A stretch of 64,000 nucleotides of DNA from contig CAWKAP010000009.1 in NCBI GenBank assembly GCA_963847675.1, positions 191,898-255,897 on the forward strand, in the 5' to 3' direction. The stretch's first letter is position 1, and every line of letters begins with the position of its first letter. Of this stretch, positions 8,089 to 17,338 are shown in pieces. The position numbers were made by a program, and so were the translations under genes. The stretch is from JADJWR01 sp963847675 (lineage in GTDB: Bacteria > Pseudomonadota > Gammaproteobacteria > Burkholderiales > Burkholderiaceae_F). A model generated the notes under the pieces. The model had not been told where the DNA came from. It ran no database searches and saw only the letters and a list, made by a program, of their open reading frames with translations.

Positions 8089-10807
8089 ATGAGATTTCTG
8101 CGTCAACTTTCCCTCGCGCTCGCCGCGCTCGCCCTCCTGGGTCTTCGCACCAGCCGGTGCCAAGGACGCGCCGGCCTTCAGCAAGGTCACCGCTGCCGAA
8201 GGCGTGGAGGAGTACCGGCTCGCCAACGGCCTGCAGGTGCTGCTGTATCCGGACCCGTCGAAGCCGACCGTCACCGTGAACGTCACCTACAAGGTCGGCT
8301 CGCGCAACGAGAACTACGGCGAGTCCGGCATGGCGCACCTGCTCGAGCACCTGATCTTCAAGGGCAGCAAGAAGCACCCAAGCCCGGACAAGGAGTTCAA
8401 CCGCCGCGGCTTCCGCAACAACGGCACGACCTCGTTCGACCGCACCAATTACTTCTCCACCTTCCAGGCCACCGACGACAACCTGCGCTGGGCGCTGGAC
8501 TGGAAGGCCGACGCGATGGTGAACTCGTTCATCGCCAAGGAAGACCTCGATTCCGAGATGACGGTGGTGCGCAACGAGTTCGAGATGGGCGAGAACGACC
8601 CGTTCCGGGTGACCTACCAGCGGGTCATGGCCGGCGCTTTCCACTGGCACAACTACGGCAACTTCCCGATCGGCAACCGCAGCGACATCGAGAACGTGCG
8701 CATCGAGAACCTGCAGGCGTTCTACCGGATGTACTACCAGCCGGACAACGCCGTGCTGACGGTGGCCGGCAAGTTCGACGTCGAGGCGACGCTGCCGCTT
8801 ATCGCCCGGACCTTCGGCGCGATCCCGCGGCCGCAGCGGACGCTGCCGGTGCTGTGGACGGTGGAGCCGACCCAGGACGGCGAGCGCAGCGTCATCGTGC
8901 GGCGCAAGGGCGACGTGCAGCTGGTGCTGCTCGCCTACCGGATCCCTTCGCTGCTGTCGGACAGCACGGCGGCCCTCAACGCCGCGGCCGACATCCTCGG
9001 CGACACGCCGAACGGCCGCCTGCACAGGGAACTGGTGCAAACGGGCCTGGCGGCGCAGGTGTTCGCCTGGTCGCAGCAGCAGCGCGACCCCGCGCTGGCG
9101 CTGTTCGGCGCCGTGGTCAAGAAGGGCGAGCCGATCGAGCCGGTGCGCGACCGGCTGATCGAGATCGTCGAGACGAGCTTCGCGCAACAGGCGCCGACCG
9201 AGGCGGAGATGACGCGCATGCGCAAGGACAACGAGACGAGCTACGAGCGCGCCCTCGCCGATCCGCAGCAGTTCGGCATCACGCTGTCCGAGTACATTGC
9301 CGCCGGCGACTGGCGGCTGTTCTTCCTGGCGCGCGAGAAGATCGGCACGGTCAGTGCCGCCGACGTTGCCGGGGAGGCGGCGCGCTACTTCCGGCGCGAC
9401 AACCGCACCGTGGGCCTGTTCGTTCCCGAGGACGAGCCGCAGCGCGCCGAGATTCCCTCGCCGCAGCCGGCCGCCGCGCTGCTGGCGCAGTTCAGGCCCC
9501 GGCAGGCGGTGGCGGCCGGCGAGGCATTCGATCCGTCGCAGCGGAACATCGACGCGCGCACGCGCAGGCTTGCCTTCGGAAGCCTGAACGTTGCGCTGCT
9601 GCCGAAGAAGAACCGCGGCGAGACGGTCAACGTGGTGATCCGGCCGCGCTGGGGCGACGAGAAGAGCCTCAACGGCAGGATGGTGACCGCTTCGCTCGTC
9701 GAGGCGATGGTCCCGCGGGGAACGACCCGCTTCTCGCGGCAGCAGATCGCCGACGAAATGACGCGGCTGAAGATGCAGGGATCGCTGCGCAGCTTCAAGA
9801 CCGATCGCGCCAACCTGGCCGAAGCGCTCCGGCTTTCCGCACATGTGCTGCGCGAGGCGAACTTCCCCGCCGACGAGTTCGCGCAACTGAAGCGCGAGAT
9901 GGTCACCGGTCTTCAGTCGCAGCTTTCGGAGCCGGAGGCGCGATCGCGGGACGCACTGAACCGACACTTCGACACCTATCCGCCCGGCGATCCGCGTGCC
10001 TACATCCCGCTCGAGGAGCGCATCAAGGCGATCGAGGCGGTCACGCTCGACGAGGTCAGGAGATTTCACGCCGACTTCTGGGGCACCGCGCGCGGCGAGA
10101 TCGCGATCGTCGGTGATTTCGACGACAAGGTCGCCGAAGGTTTGGTCAGGGACCTTTTCGCAGGGTGGGACTCGAAGGCGCCGTACGCGCCGATCCTCGA
10201 GGAGCCACGCGACGTGCCCGCGACGCGCATCACGGTCAACACGCCGGACAAGGAAAACGCCTTCTACCGCGCGCGCATCAATTTCGACATGCGCGACGAC
10301 GATGCCGACTACGCGCCGCTGGTGCTCGCCAACCACATCTTCGGCGGCGGCGGCATGCTGTCGAATCGCCTGATGGAGCGCGTGCGGCAGCGCGACGGCA
10401 TCTCTTACGGCGCGGGGTCGGGGCTCGCCGTGGGCAGCCGCGACCGGGCATCGAACTGGCGGATCGCCGGACTGGCCGCGCCGCAGAACGCGGCGCGCTT
10501 CGAGCAGGCCGTGCGCGAGGAAATCGACCGGATGCTGAAGGAGGGCCTCACCGACAAGGAGGTCGCCGATGCCAAGGCGGGACTGCTGCAGGAGCGCGTG
10601 CTGAACCGGTCCGCCGACGGGACGCTGGCGATGGTGTGGGCCGAGTACATGGAACTCGGCCGCACGTTCACCACGTACAGCCTGGCGTTCGAAGAGCGCA
10701 TCGAGTCGCTGACCACAGCGGAAGTCAACGCCGCGCTGCGGCGCTACATCGACCCGGCGAAGATGACCGTGGTCATCGCCGGCGACGCCGCCAAGGGGGC
10801 GAAGTAG
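8089..10807 (+). CDS. M16 family zinc metallopeptidase, periplasmic (one frameshift inside the signal peptide)
   Basis: Double-domain insulinase/pitrilysin-like (M16) peptidase, about 905 residues. The N-terminus (from ATG 8089) is a signal peptide, 'MRFLRQLSLALAALALL'. The zinc motif is HLLEH (HxxEH, near residue 83), and the distal zinc Glu lies in 'VRNEFEMGEN'. The second M16 half (from about residue 450) lacks the motif, as is normal. The signal sequence is in a different frame from the mature part: dropping one G of the run at 8139–8141 joins them as 'LALLVFAPAGAKDAP'. The alternative is an internal start near 8204, which would leave a leaderless protein. The thioesterase gene follows directly after the stop. 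Confidence 0.88.
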
Positions 10808-11263
10808 GTGGGACTCGGGCAGTTCCGCCATCGGGTGCCGCTGCGCGTTCGCTGGGCGGAGGTCGACATGCAGGCGGTGGTCTTCAACGGCCACTACCTG
10901 ACCTATGCCGACGTTTGCGCCACCGAGTACTGGCGGGCGATCGGCGTTCCGTACCCGGCGGGGTTCGCGACGCTGGGCATCGACGCGTTCGTGCGCAAGG
11001 CAACGGTCGAGTACCACGCGCCGGCCCGCTACGACGACGAGCTTCTGGTCTGCGGTCGCATGGCGCGGCTTGGCCGCAGCAGTGCCGGGTTCGCGGTGGC
11101 GATGTTCAGGTCCGCCGAACCCGCCGAGCCGCTGGTCGAGGCTGAACTCGTCTACGTCTGCGTCGACCGCGGCGGCGCACCGGTGACCTGGCCGCAGGAA
11201 ATGCGCGGCCGAATACGCGATTACGAGGTCACCGCCCCGGCGGAGGGCGACGGCGGTGGCTGA
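10808..11263 (+). CDS. acyl-CoA thioesterase, 4-hydroxybenzoyl-CoA thioesterase (YbgC-like) family
   Basis: Hot-dog fold thioesterase, 151 residues, starting with GTG directly after the M16 stop. The family motif around the catalytic Asp is visible as 'VRWAEVDMQAVVFNGHYLTYAD' (about 15–36), where an acidic residue before the Asn–Gly–His–Tyr turn is typical. 'KATVEYHAPARYDDEL' forms the central strand. It hydrolyses acyl-CoA thioesters; substrate not deducible. Its stop overlaps the start of the GNAT gene by eight bases, suggesting co-translation. Confidence 0.85.
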   Translation: MGLGQFRHRVPLRVRWAEVDMQAVVFNGHYLTYADVCATEYWRAIGVPYPAGFATLGIDAFVRKATVEYHAPARYDDELLVCGRMARLGRSSAGFAVAMFRSAEPAEPLVEAELVYVCVDRGGAPVTWPQEMRGRIRDYEVTAPAEGDGGG

Positions 11264-11684
11264 ACCGCTGCGCATCGAACTCGGTGACTGGACATCGATG
11301 CGCGCGCGCGCGGTGCCGGTCCGCCACACGGTGTTCGTCGAGGAACAGAAGGTCCCGGCGGAAATCGAGCTCGACGAGTTCGATCCGTCGAGCCTGCACG
11401 CGCTCGCCTTCGGTCCGGATGAGAGCGTGCTGGGCACCGGCCGTTTGCTGCCCGACGGCCACATCGGCCGCATGGCGGTGTTGCGGCAGGCGCGCGGTGC
11501 CGGCGTCGGAGCCGCGCTGCTGCGGGCGCTGATGCAGGCAGCGCGGGCGCGAGGCGATCGCGAGGTCATGCTCAGCGCGCAGACGCACGCGATTCCCTTT
11601 TACGAGCGCTTCGGCTTCGTGGCCGAGGGCGAGCAGTACGACGACGCCGGCATCCCGCACCGGGCGATGCGGCGGGTCTTCTGA
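11256..11684 (+). CDS. GNAT family N-acetyltransferase
   Basis: Small acetyltransferase of the GCN5 superfamily, 142 residues, GTG start overlapping the thioesterase gene. The acetyl-CoA pyrophosphate-binding motif A is 'RMAVLRQARGAGVGAALL' (residues about 71–88; R/QxxGxG/A). Motif B is the C-terminal 'HAIPFYERFGFVAEGEQYDDAGIPH', which together with 'VFVEEQKVPAEIELDEFD' resembles the ElaA/YjcF-like GNAT group. The acceptor substrate is unknown. Confidence 0.85.
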   Translation: MAEPLRIELGDWTSMRARAVPVRHTVFVEEQKVPAEIELDEFDPSSLHALAFGPDESVLGTGRLLPDGHIGRMAVLRQARGAGVGAALLRALMQAARARGDREVMLSAQTHAIPFYERFGFVAEGEQYDDAGIPHRAMRRVF

Positions 11685-11714
11685 GCGCAGCGAGACTCGT
11701 GCCGGCGCGTTCCT

Positions 11715-12551
11715 TCAGCCTGCCTTGCGGGCGCCGGAGATGCGCGGCAACGGCGCCGAGGCGCCATCGACCGTGAATTCGAAGTGACGGTCGCGATGCG
11801 TGTCCGGGGCATCGGGTTCGAAGCTGCGCTCGAGGAAGTTGACCACGCCGTCGCGCCGCACGGTGATCACCGAACTCGAGCGCGTCCCGTAGCCGTTGGC
11901 ACGGATCTGGATCGGCGCCAGCGCGCGCTCCCACTCCAGCGGCACGCCGGACGAAGGAAGTTCCGAATCGTGCACCGGTCGGCGGTCGGCCAGCAGCGCC
12001 AGCAGCGCATCGGCATCGACGCGGCGGGCCAGCGCGCAGGCAAACGCGCCGACGGCGCGCACCACCTTCGGCCACGGCGTATCGAGGAAGGCGTTGGACA
12101 GGCCGTAGATGCCCGGTGCGAGCAGGCGCGGCCCGTGGCGCCGGCGGTTCGTGTAGTAGATGAGCCGAGGTACGCCACGGCCCGAAGACGCCGGCTCGGC
12201 CACCAGCAGGTTGAAGCCGTTGTAGGTGTTCATGCGCGGCGCCTGCTCCCGCAGCCACTCGCCGGCCGGCCGGGCGCTCTGCAGCGCGGCGACCGTGATT
12301 GCACCGCGCGACGGTGCGTGCGGGTTGCGCTCGCTGGGGGCGCGCACGTTGGTGAGCAGCGCGACGCGGCCGGCGCGCGTGACGCCGAGCCAGGTGCCGC
12401 CGGCTTCCTCGTCACGACCCGCGAGCAGGGCGACGCTTTGCCCCCACCACGACGCCGGGCGCGTACTGCGCGTGTAGAACTCGTCCCGATTGGCCGCCAC
12501 CACCAGCGGATAGTCCGGATGCGCATGCCACGCGACAACGGCAAGGCACAT
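11715..12551 (-). CDS. NRDE family protein (TANGO2-like)
   Basis: 278-residue member of the NRDE/TANGO2 family, named for the conserved Asn-Arg-Asp-Glu. The protein opens with MCLAVVAW and has 'VVAANRDEFYTR' shortly after, the family hallmark; Cys2 would be N-terminal after Met removal, as in Ntn hydrolases. Further conserved parts are 'GGTWLGVTRAGRVALLTNVR' and the late 'RSSSVITV'. ATG at 12551 is chosen because the signature begins there, although an upstream in-frame extension is open. The biochemical role is not established; eukaryotic relatives are linked to lipid/CoA or haem handling. Convergent with the GNAT gene and in line with the DUF4936 gene. Confidence 0.88.
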   Translation of the reverse strand: MCLAVVAWHAHPDYPLVVAANRDEFYTRSTRPASWWGQSVALLAGRDEEAGGTWLGVTRAGRVALLTNVRAPSERNPHAPSRGAITVAALQSARPAGEWLREQAPRMNTYNGFNLLVAEPASSGRGVPRLIYYTNRRRHGPRLLAPGIYGLSNAFLDTPWPKVVRAVGAFACALARRVDADALLALLADRRPVHDSELPSSGVPLEWERALAPIQIRANGYGTRSSSVITVRRDGVVNFLERSFEPDAPDTHRDRHFEFTVDGASAPLPRISGARKAG

Positions 12552-12552
12552 G

Positions 12553-12837
12553 TCAGATTTCCTCGAACCGTTCCGTGCGCCGCTGCGCGAGCAGCGACGA
12601 AGGCAGGTCGGCGCGCGCCACCGCCGCCTCGAGGGCGGCCTTGAATGCATCGGCGTGCGCAATATCGTCGTAGACCTCGAGCAGCGTCGCTGCCTCGCCA
12701 TCGCCGTCGGTCCGGCGCATCAGTCGGGGCCGGACGCCACCCTCGGAGGCAGCTTCCTGCTGCATCCGGCGCAGGCGCGGTTCGAGCCCGCGCACCGCGG
12801 ATGCCTCGACCTTGTAGTAGACGAACCAGTGCTGCAT
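12553..12837 (-). CDS. DUF4936 family protein
   Basis: 94-residue cytoplasmic protein beginning 'MQHWFVYYKV'. It has the features of DUF4936: an N-terminal Tyr-Tyr-Lys-Val strand, 'RMQQEAASEGGVRPRLMRR' and a final 'AHADAFKAALEAAVARADLP' helix. The family is essentially betaproteobacterial and usually lies next to ygfZ, as here (14 bp apart). The alpha/beta make-up resembles small ferredoxin-like dimeric barrels. No function is known; the conserved neighbourhood suggests a link with YgfZ. It ends immediately before the NRDE gene. Confidence 0.85.
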   Translation of the reverse strand: MQHWFVYYKVEASAVRGLEPRLRRMQQEAASEGGVRPRLMRRTDGDGEAATLLEVYDDIAHADAFKAALEAAVARADLPSSLLAQRRTERFEEI

Positions 12838-12851
12838 GCCGGCGGCTCGCT

Positions 12852-13889
12852 TCAGGCAGTCACGTCGACGATCTCGTAGGGCAGGGCGCGCAGCTCGAGC
12901 AGCGGACCATTTGCGGACAACAGGTGGAGCGGCACCTCGGCCTTCTCGAGAGGGCATTCGAGCAGCAGGTCGAAGCCGCCACCGGCGGCACTCGCGGCCA
13001 TCACCACCGTTCCGGCGGGCTCGGCTTCGCCGGCCGCAAAAACGTCGGCGCCGGCGTCCGCCGCTACGGCGCAGTGCGCCAGCTGCATCCGCCGCCTCAG
13101 CTTGCCTCGGTACTGGCTGCGCGCCACGACTTCCTGCCCGGGGTAGCAGCCCTTGCTGAAGCTGACTCCGCCGACCACCTCGAAGTTGATCATCTGCGGC
13201 ACGAACTTCTCCTGCGTGGCGGCCAACACCGTCGGCACGCCAGCCTCGATTTCGCTCCACCAGAAAACACCGCTGCCGACGGTCGGCAGCGCGGAAAGCC
13301 GCGCCTGCCAGTCGGCCGAATCGGCTGCGGGCACGATCACCAGAAAGCGCTCCGCCAGACGCGCCGCGCCATGCAGACGAGCGATGCGCGTCCCGCCGAT
13401 CTGGACGCATTGTCCCGGCGCGCCTGGCAAAGTGGCGCCAAGCGTGGCCAGGCTCGTTTCTGCGCCGGCCCCGAACACGGCCCACGCGTGCCAGGCATCC
13501 GATTCGTCGCTCAACCGCGCCTTGGCACGCAGAACGAACATCGACAGCCGCTTGAGCACGCCGGGCAGAATTTCTCGCGGCAGAAGCAGATATGCGGCCG
13601 ACTCGTCGCGCCACGTGCGGAACGTTGCCAGCAGCCGGCCCTTGGCGTTGCAGTAGCCGTTCAGCGCGAGCTGGTCCGGACCCAGGTGCTCGACGTCGTT
13701 GGTCAACTGGCCGTGCAGGAAGCGCGCCGCATCGTCGCCGCGGACCGCGATGACGCCAAGCTCGGCGAGCGAAGCGCGAACCGGCCGACGCAGTGCCGAC
13801 TCCGCCTCGGCGGCATCGAAGTGCCAGCAGCCCATCGCCGGTGCGGCCGTCTCCGTCCGGTTCGAGGGCATTTCCGTGTCTACATCCAT
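12852..13889 (-). CDS. ygfZ: YgfZ/GcvT domain protein, folate-dependent Fe–S cluster repair factor
   Basis: 345-residue folate-binding protein related to the glycine-cleavage T protein. YgfZ supports assembly or repair of certain Fe–S enzymes through tetrahydrofolate. The diagnostic motif KGCYxGQE is present as 'FSKGCYPGQEVVARSQYRGK' (about residue 230), including the conserved Cys. The N-terminal 'ARFLHGQLTNDVEHLGPDQ' and 'NAKGRLLATFR' are typical. An ATG at 13889 gives a short disordered leader before 'LAELGVIAVRGDDA'. It is divergent from mltG across the repeat-bearing spacer and is followed by DUF4936. Confidence 0.92.
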   Translation of the reverse strand: MDVDTEMPSNRTETAAPAMGCWHFDAAEAESALRRPVRASLAELGVIAVRGDDAARFLHGQLTNDVEHLGPDQLALNGYCNAKGRLLATFRTWRDESAAYLLLPREILPGVLKRLSMFVLRAKARLSDESDAWHAWAVFGAGAETSLATLGATLPGAPGQCVQIGGTRIARLHGAARLAERFLVIVPAADSADWQARLSALPTVGSGVFWWSEIEAGVPTVLAATQEKFVPQMINFEVVGGVSFSKGCYPGQEVVARSQYRGKLRRRMQLAHCAVAADAGADVFAAGEAEPAGTVVMAASAAGGGFDLLLECPLEKAEVPLHLLSANGPLLELRALPYEIVDVTA

Positions 13890-13948
13890 CGTCGCGGTCG
13901 ATGCAGCAAAGATCCAGTGGACGCGAACGTATCATAGGTGCGCATAAG

Positions 13949-14077
13949 CCCGCCGAGCCGCCTCAAGGGCGCATCCTTCGAGCGCAGCGAGAAGGAAAGC
14001 TCAGCTTTCCCGCCGAGCCGCCTCAAGGGCGCATCCTTCGAGCGCAGCGAGAAGGAAAGCTCAGCTTTCCCGCCGGA
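13949..14077 (+). repeat. tandem 60-bp repeat (two copies plus 8 bp) between ygfZ and mltG
   Basis: The 60 bases at 13949–14008 are repeated exactly at 14009–14068, and a third copy starts but stops after about 8 bases. Each unit contains GAAAGCTCAGCTTTC, a 15-bp palindrome broken only at its centre. Each unit also has a G-rich stretch reading 'GCGCAGCGAGAAGGAAAGC'. If translated in one frame it would give a Ser/Glu/Lys-rich peptide, but there is no gene context for this. It fills most of the divergent ygfZ/mltG spacer, so it probably lies in the mltG promoter/leader. It resembles short dispersed intergenic repeats of betaproteobacteria. Confidence 0.85.
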
Positions 14078-14124
14078 CTGCCTGGATCATCGATGTTTGG
14101 ACGGTGGCGCACAACTCAAGCCTC

Positions 14125-15162
14125 ATGAATCCGGCATCGCGCCATTCGCCCGCACGGCAGCAGGGTCGCATCCTGCTCGCTGTCGCCATGCTGATCCTGC
14201 TCGCCGCCGTCGCCGGGGCGGCCGCGTTCTGGCATCTGTACCAGCGTCCTCTGCCGGTGCGCGACGAGCGTGTCGAGATCCTCGTCCCGGCGGGAGCTTC
14301 CGCGCGAACGATTGCGCAGTCGTTGCGGGAGCAGGGGGTCGACGTGAACGTGGAGCTGTTCGTTGCCGCCGCGCGCTGGACCGAAGTTACCCAGCGGCTG
14401 CGCGCCGGACGCTACGAGGTCACGCGCGGCATGCGCCTGGCCGACGTGCTCGAACGTCTGCGCCGCGGCGAAACACTCAAGGAACGGCTGACGATCGTCG
14501 AAGGCTGGACCTTTCGTGCGATGCGCTCGGCGCTTGCGCAGCATGCCCTGCTCAAGCGCGACACCGAGAAGATGAGCGATGCGCAGGTGCTCGCCGCCGT
14601 GGGCAGCGCGGAGACGCATCCCGAGGGGCTCTTCGCACCGGACACCTACGTGTTCGATGCCGGCTCGAGCGACCTCGACATCCTGCGCCGCGCCTACCGC
14701 GAGCAGCAGGATCGCCTGGCGCGCGCGTGGGAAAAGAGGGCAGACGACCTGCCGCTGAAGTCGCCCTATGAGGCGCTGACCCTTGCCTCGATCATCGAGA
14801 AGGAGACCGGTCAGGCGCAGGAACGCGCGCGCATCGCGGGCGTGTTCGTCAACCGTCTGCGCGCCGGCATGCTGCTGCAAACCGATCCGACGGTCATCTA
14901 CGGCCTCGGCGAGAAGTTCGACGGCAACCTTCGCAAGCGCGACCTCGCCGCCGACACGCCCTACAACACATACACCCGCGCCGGGCTTCCGCCGACGCCC
15001 ATCGCCCTTCCGGGCCGGGCTTCGATCGAGGCGGCGCTGAAACCCGAGCAGACGCGCGCGCTTTACTTCGTCGCCCGTGGCGACGGCACGTCGCAGTTTT
15101 CCGAGTCGCTGGCCGAGCACAATCGTGCCGTGGTCAAGTATCAGCTTGGAGGAAAGCGGTGA
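14125..15162 (+). CDS. mltG: endolytic transglycosylase MltG
   Basis: Inner-membrane lytic transglycosylase that cleaves nascent peptidoglycan strands and sets glycan length, about 345 residues. A single N-terminal membrane segment (about residues 15–38, 'ILLAVAMLILLAAVAGAAAF') is followed by a LysM-like region ('ILVPAGASARTIAQSLREQGV'). The YceG/MltG catalytic domain contains 'LASIIEKETGQ' with the catalytic Glu, 'LQTDPTVIYGLG' and 'YNTYTRAGLPPTPI'. ATG 14125 is preferred; an in-frame GTG at 14104 would add seven residues, and neither has a strong ribosome site. First gene of the conserved mltG–tmk–holB–pilZ–tatD run. Confidence 0.93.
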   Translation: MNPASRHSPARQQGRILLAVAMLILLAAVAGAAAFWHLYQRPLPVRDERVEILVPAGASARTIAQSLREQGVDVNVELFVAAARWTEVTQRLRAGRYEVTRGMRLADVLERLRRGETLKERLTIVEGWTFRAMRSALAQHALLKRDTEKMSDAQVLAAVGSAETHPEGLFAPDTYVFDAGSSDLDILRRAYREQQDRLARAWEKRADDLPLKSPYEALTLASIIEKETGQAQERARIAGVFVNRLRAGMLLQTDPTVIYGLGEKFDGNLRKRDLAADTPYNTYTRAGLPPTPIALPGRASIEAALKPEQTRALYFVARGDGTSQFSESLAEHNRAVVKYQLGGKR

Positions 15163-15205
15163 CTGCTGCGCGGCGCGGTGTGAAGCGTGTGGCCGAGGGG
15201 GAAGC

Positions 15206-15820
15206 GTGACGGCGCGCGGCCGCTTCATCACGTTCGAGGGCATCGACGGCGCCGGCAAGAGCACGCAGATCGGCTTCATCGATCGCTGGCTGCGTTCGCG
15301 CGGCGTCGACGTGCTGCTGACGCGCGAGCCGGGCGGAACGCCGCTCGGCGAGGCGCTGCGCGAGCTGATCCTGCACCGGCCGATGCAGCCGCGTACCGAG
15401 ACGATGCTGATGTTCGCGGCGCGCTGCGAGCACGTCCTCGCCGTGATCGAGCCGGCCCTGGCGGCCGGGCGCTGGGTGCTGTGCGACCGGTTCACCGACG
15501 CGACCTATGCCTACCAGTCCGGCGGGCGCGGCCTGCCGGAAGGGGACGTGGCCATACTCGAGCGCTGGGTCCACCGAGGTCTGCAGCCCGACCTCACGTT
15601 CCTGTTCGACCTCGCGCCGGAGATCGCGGCGACGCGGCTGGCGCGGGCGCAGCGCAGCGACCGCTTCGAGTCGGAGCAGCACGACTTCTTTGCCCGCGTG
15701 CGCGAGCATTACCTGTCCCGCGCACGCGCCGAACCGCAGCGTTTCGTCGTCGTCGACACCGCGCAGGAAAAAGCCGTGGTGCAGGCGCACCTGGCGGATG
15801 CGGTCGGCCGGTGGCTATGA
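15206..15820 (+). CDS. tmk: thymidylate kinase
   Basis: Phosphorylates dTMP to dTDP for DNA synthesis; 204 residues, normal length. GTG 15206 follows a GAGGGG ribosome site. P-loop 'FEGIDGAGKSTQ' (about residues 9–20), the DRX-type motif 'LTREPGGTPLGE', the Arg-rich 'CDRFTDATYAYQSGGRGL' and the lid 'RLARAQRSDRFESEQ' are all present. It overlaps holB by four bases (ATGA). Confidence 0.96.
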   Translation: MTARGRFITFEGIDGAGKSTQIGFIDRWLRSRGVDVLLTREPGGTPLGEALRELILHRPMQPRTETMLMFAARCEHVLAVIEPALAAGRWVLCDRFTDATYAYQSGGRGLPEGDVAILERWVHRGLQPDLTFLFDLAPEIAATRLARAQRSDRFESEQHDFFARVREHYLSRARAEPQRFVVVDTAQEKAVVQAHLADAVGRWL

Positions 15821-16884
15821 CGCCGCGCGGGCTGCCCTGGCTCGAGCGGGTGTGGCCGCGGCTGCCGCCGCTCGCGGCGCGTGGCGTCCATGCGGTGCTG
15901 CTGCACGGCGCGCGGGGAGTCGGCAAGAAAGGCCTCGCGATGGATTTCGCCGAGGCGCTGTTGTGCACGGACCGGCAGGACGACGGGCGCAGCTGCGGGC
16001 GATGCGACGAGTGCCGCCTGACCGGCGCATTCAGCCATCCGGACCTGCGCTGGATCCTGCCTCAGGCGCTTGCCGAGCGGCTGCTTCCGCAGGCGGCGCA
16101 GGAAGAGGAGCCCGCTGCGGACACGGGCATCGTCGCCGACGCCGGGGAGGGCGACGGCAAGCCCGCCCGCGCCAGCCGCGAGATCCGCGTCGACCAGGTT
16201 CGCGCGCTGTCCGATTTCCTCGGCATCGCGGCCTATCGCGGCGGACAACGGGTCGTGGTGCTGGCGCCGGCCGAGGCGATGAACGCGATCGCGGCCAACA
16301 CGCTGCTCAAGATGCTCGAAGAGCCGCCGCCGGCGACCACGTTCATCCTGGTTTCCGACGCGCTCGACGACGTGCTGCCGACGATCCGCTCGCGCTGCGT
16401 CCTGGTCGAAGTGCCGCTGCCTGCGGCCGAGGCCTGCCTGCCCTGGCTCGCCGAGCAGGGCGTCGCCGCTCCGGCGGAGGCGCTGGCGTTGGCCTCGGGC
16501 GCGCCGCTCGCTGCGCTTGCCGGGGCCAGTGACGAGTCGCCGGCCGCCGAGACGGCGGTGGCGCTCTATCGCCTGCTCGAGCGTGGCCCCGCGCTGACCG
16601 CGGCTGCCATCGCCGGCGGCGTCGGCCGCGATCCGGCGGTGGCGGCGGGCCTGCGGCTGATGCAATGCTGGGCATTCGATCTGCTGCTGTACCGTGCGCT
16701 CGGCGCCGTCCGCTATCATCCCCGACGTGAAGCCAGCATCGCCAGGCTGGCCGGCGCGGCGCGCGCCGAGGGGCTCTGGCAATGGACCGATGCCCTGAAG
16801 TCCGCCGCCGTTGCGCGTGATCATCCGCTGAACTCGCGCCTCGTCATCGAATCATTGCTCGCCAGGTACATCGACGTTTTCTGA
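15817..16884 (+). CDS. holB: DNA polymerase III subunit delta'
   Basis: Clamp-loader subunit, 355 residues, starting at ATG 15817, which overlaps the tmk stop. The AAA+ fold begins with 'AVLLHGARGVGKKGLAMDFAEALLC'. The four-Cys zinc module ('LLC…SCGRCDEC') and 'EAMNAIAANTLLKMLEEPP' with the sensor region 'TIRSRC' follow. The P-loop is not a full Walker A, as expected for delta'. A charged, Glu/Asp-rich insert ('QEEEPAADTGIVADAGEGDG') separates the zinc module from the next strand, a common feature in betaproteobacteria. Confidence 0.95.
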   Translation: MTPRGLPWLERVWPRLPPLAARGVHAVLLHGARGVGKKGLAMDFAEALLCTDRQDDGRSCGRCDECRLTGAFSHPDLRWILPQALAERLLPQAAQEEEPAADTGIVADAGEGDGKPARASREIRVDQVRALSDFLGIAAYRGGQRVVVLAPAEAMNAIAANTLLKMLEEPPPATTFILVSDALDDVLPTIRSRCVLVEVPLPAAEACLPWLAEQGVAAPAEALALASGAPLAALAGASDESPAAETAVALYRLLERGPALTAAAIAGGVGRDPAVAAGLRLMQCWAFDLLLYRALGAVRYHPRREASIARLAGAARAEGLWQWTDALKSAAVARDHPLNSRLVIESLLARYIDVF

Positions 16885-16893
16885 CGACCCCAG

Positions 16894-17310
16894 ATGAGCG
16901 ACACACCCAGCAGCCGATCCGGCGGCGGCGCCGCCGACCTCTTTGGCCCGAGCACGGTGAACGCGCCCGGCGGCGGTCGGCCGGCGATCCTGTCGCTGGC
17001 GATCAAGGAAAAGGCTGCGCTGTACGCCGCCTACATGCCGTACCTGAAGAACGGCGGCATCTTCGTGCCGACCAATCGCCCTTACAAACTCGGCGACGAG
17101 GTGTACCTGATCCTCACGCTGATGGACGATCCGACCAAGTATCCGATCGCCGGGCGCGTCGTGTGGATCAGCCCGCCGGGAGGCACGGCGCGCACACCGG
17201 GGATTGGCGTGCATTTCCCCGGGGACGAGACGGGCATTGCCGCGCGGCGCAGCATCGAGATCGCGCTCGGTGCGGCGATCAAGTCGGGACGCCCGACGCA
17301 CACGATCTGA
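16894..17310 (+). CDS. PilZ domain protein (type IV pilus assembly PilZ-like)
   Basis: 138-residue PilZ-domain protein. After a disordered N-terminus (Gly/Ser/Pro-rich, residues 1–28) the fold runs through 'LSLAIKEKAALYAAYMPYLKNGGIFVPT' and 'GDEVYLILTLMDDPTKYPIAGRVVWISPPG'. The c-di-GMP-binding RxxxR and D/NxSxxG motifs are not evident, as in PilZ itself, which acts in pilus biogenesis through FimX/PilB rather than by binding c-di-GMP. The location between holB and tatD is the standard one for pilZ in beta- and gammaproteobacteria. Confidence 0.88.
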   Translation: MSDTPSSRSGGGAADLFGPSTVNAPGGGRPAILSLAIKEKAALYAAYMPYLKNGGIFVPTNRPYKLGDEVYLILTLMDDPTKYPIAGRVVWISPPGGTARTPGIGVHFPGDETGIAARRSIEIALGAAIKSGRPTHTI

Positions 17311-17338
17311 TCGTCCGCCGGGAAGCAGCGGCGGCGCC

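Noticed and set aside
8087..11569. Very long minus-strand open frame opposite the M16 peptidase, thioesterase and GNAT genes
   Set aside because: Composition is His/Arg/Gln/Asp-rich with no motif, and the plus strand carries clear families. Such antisense frames are a by-product of strong third-position GC bias.
13949..14077. CRISPR array
   Set aside because: The repeat units are directly tandem with no unique spacers and only two copies; no cas gene is present.
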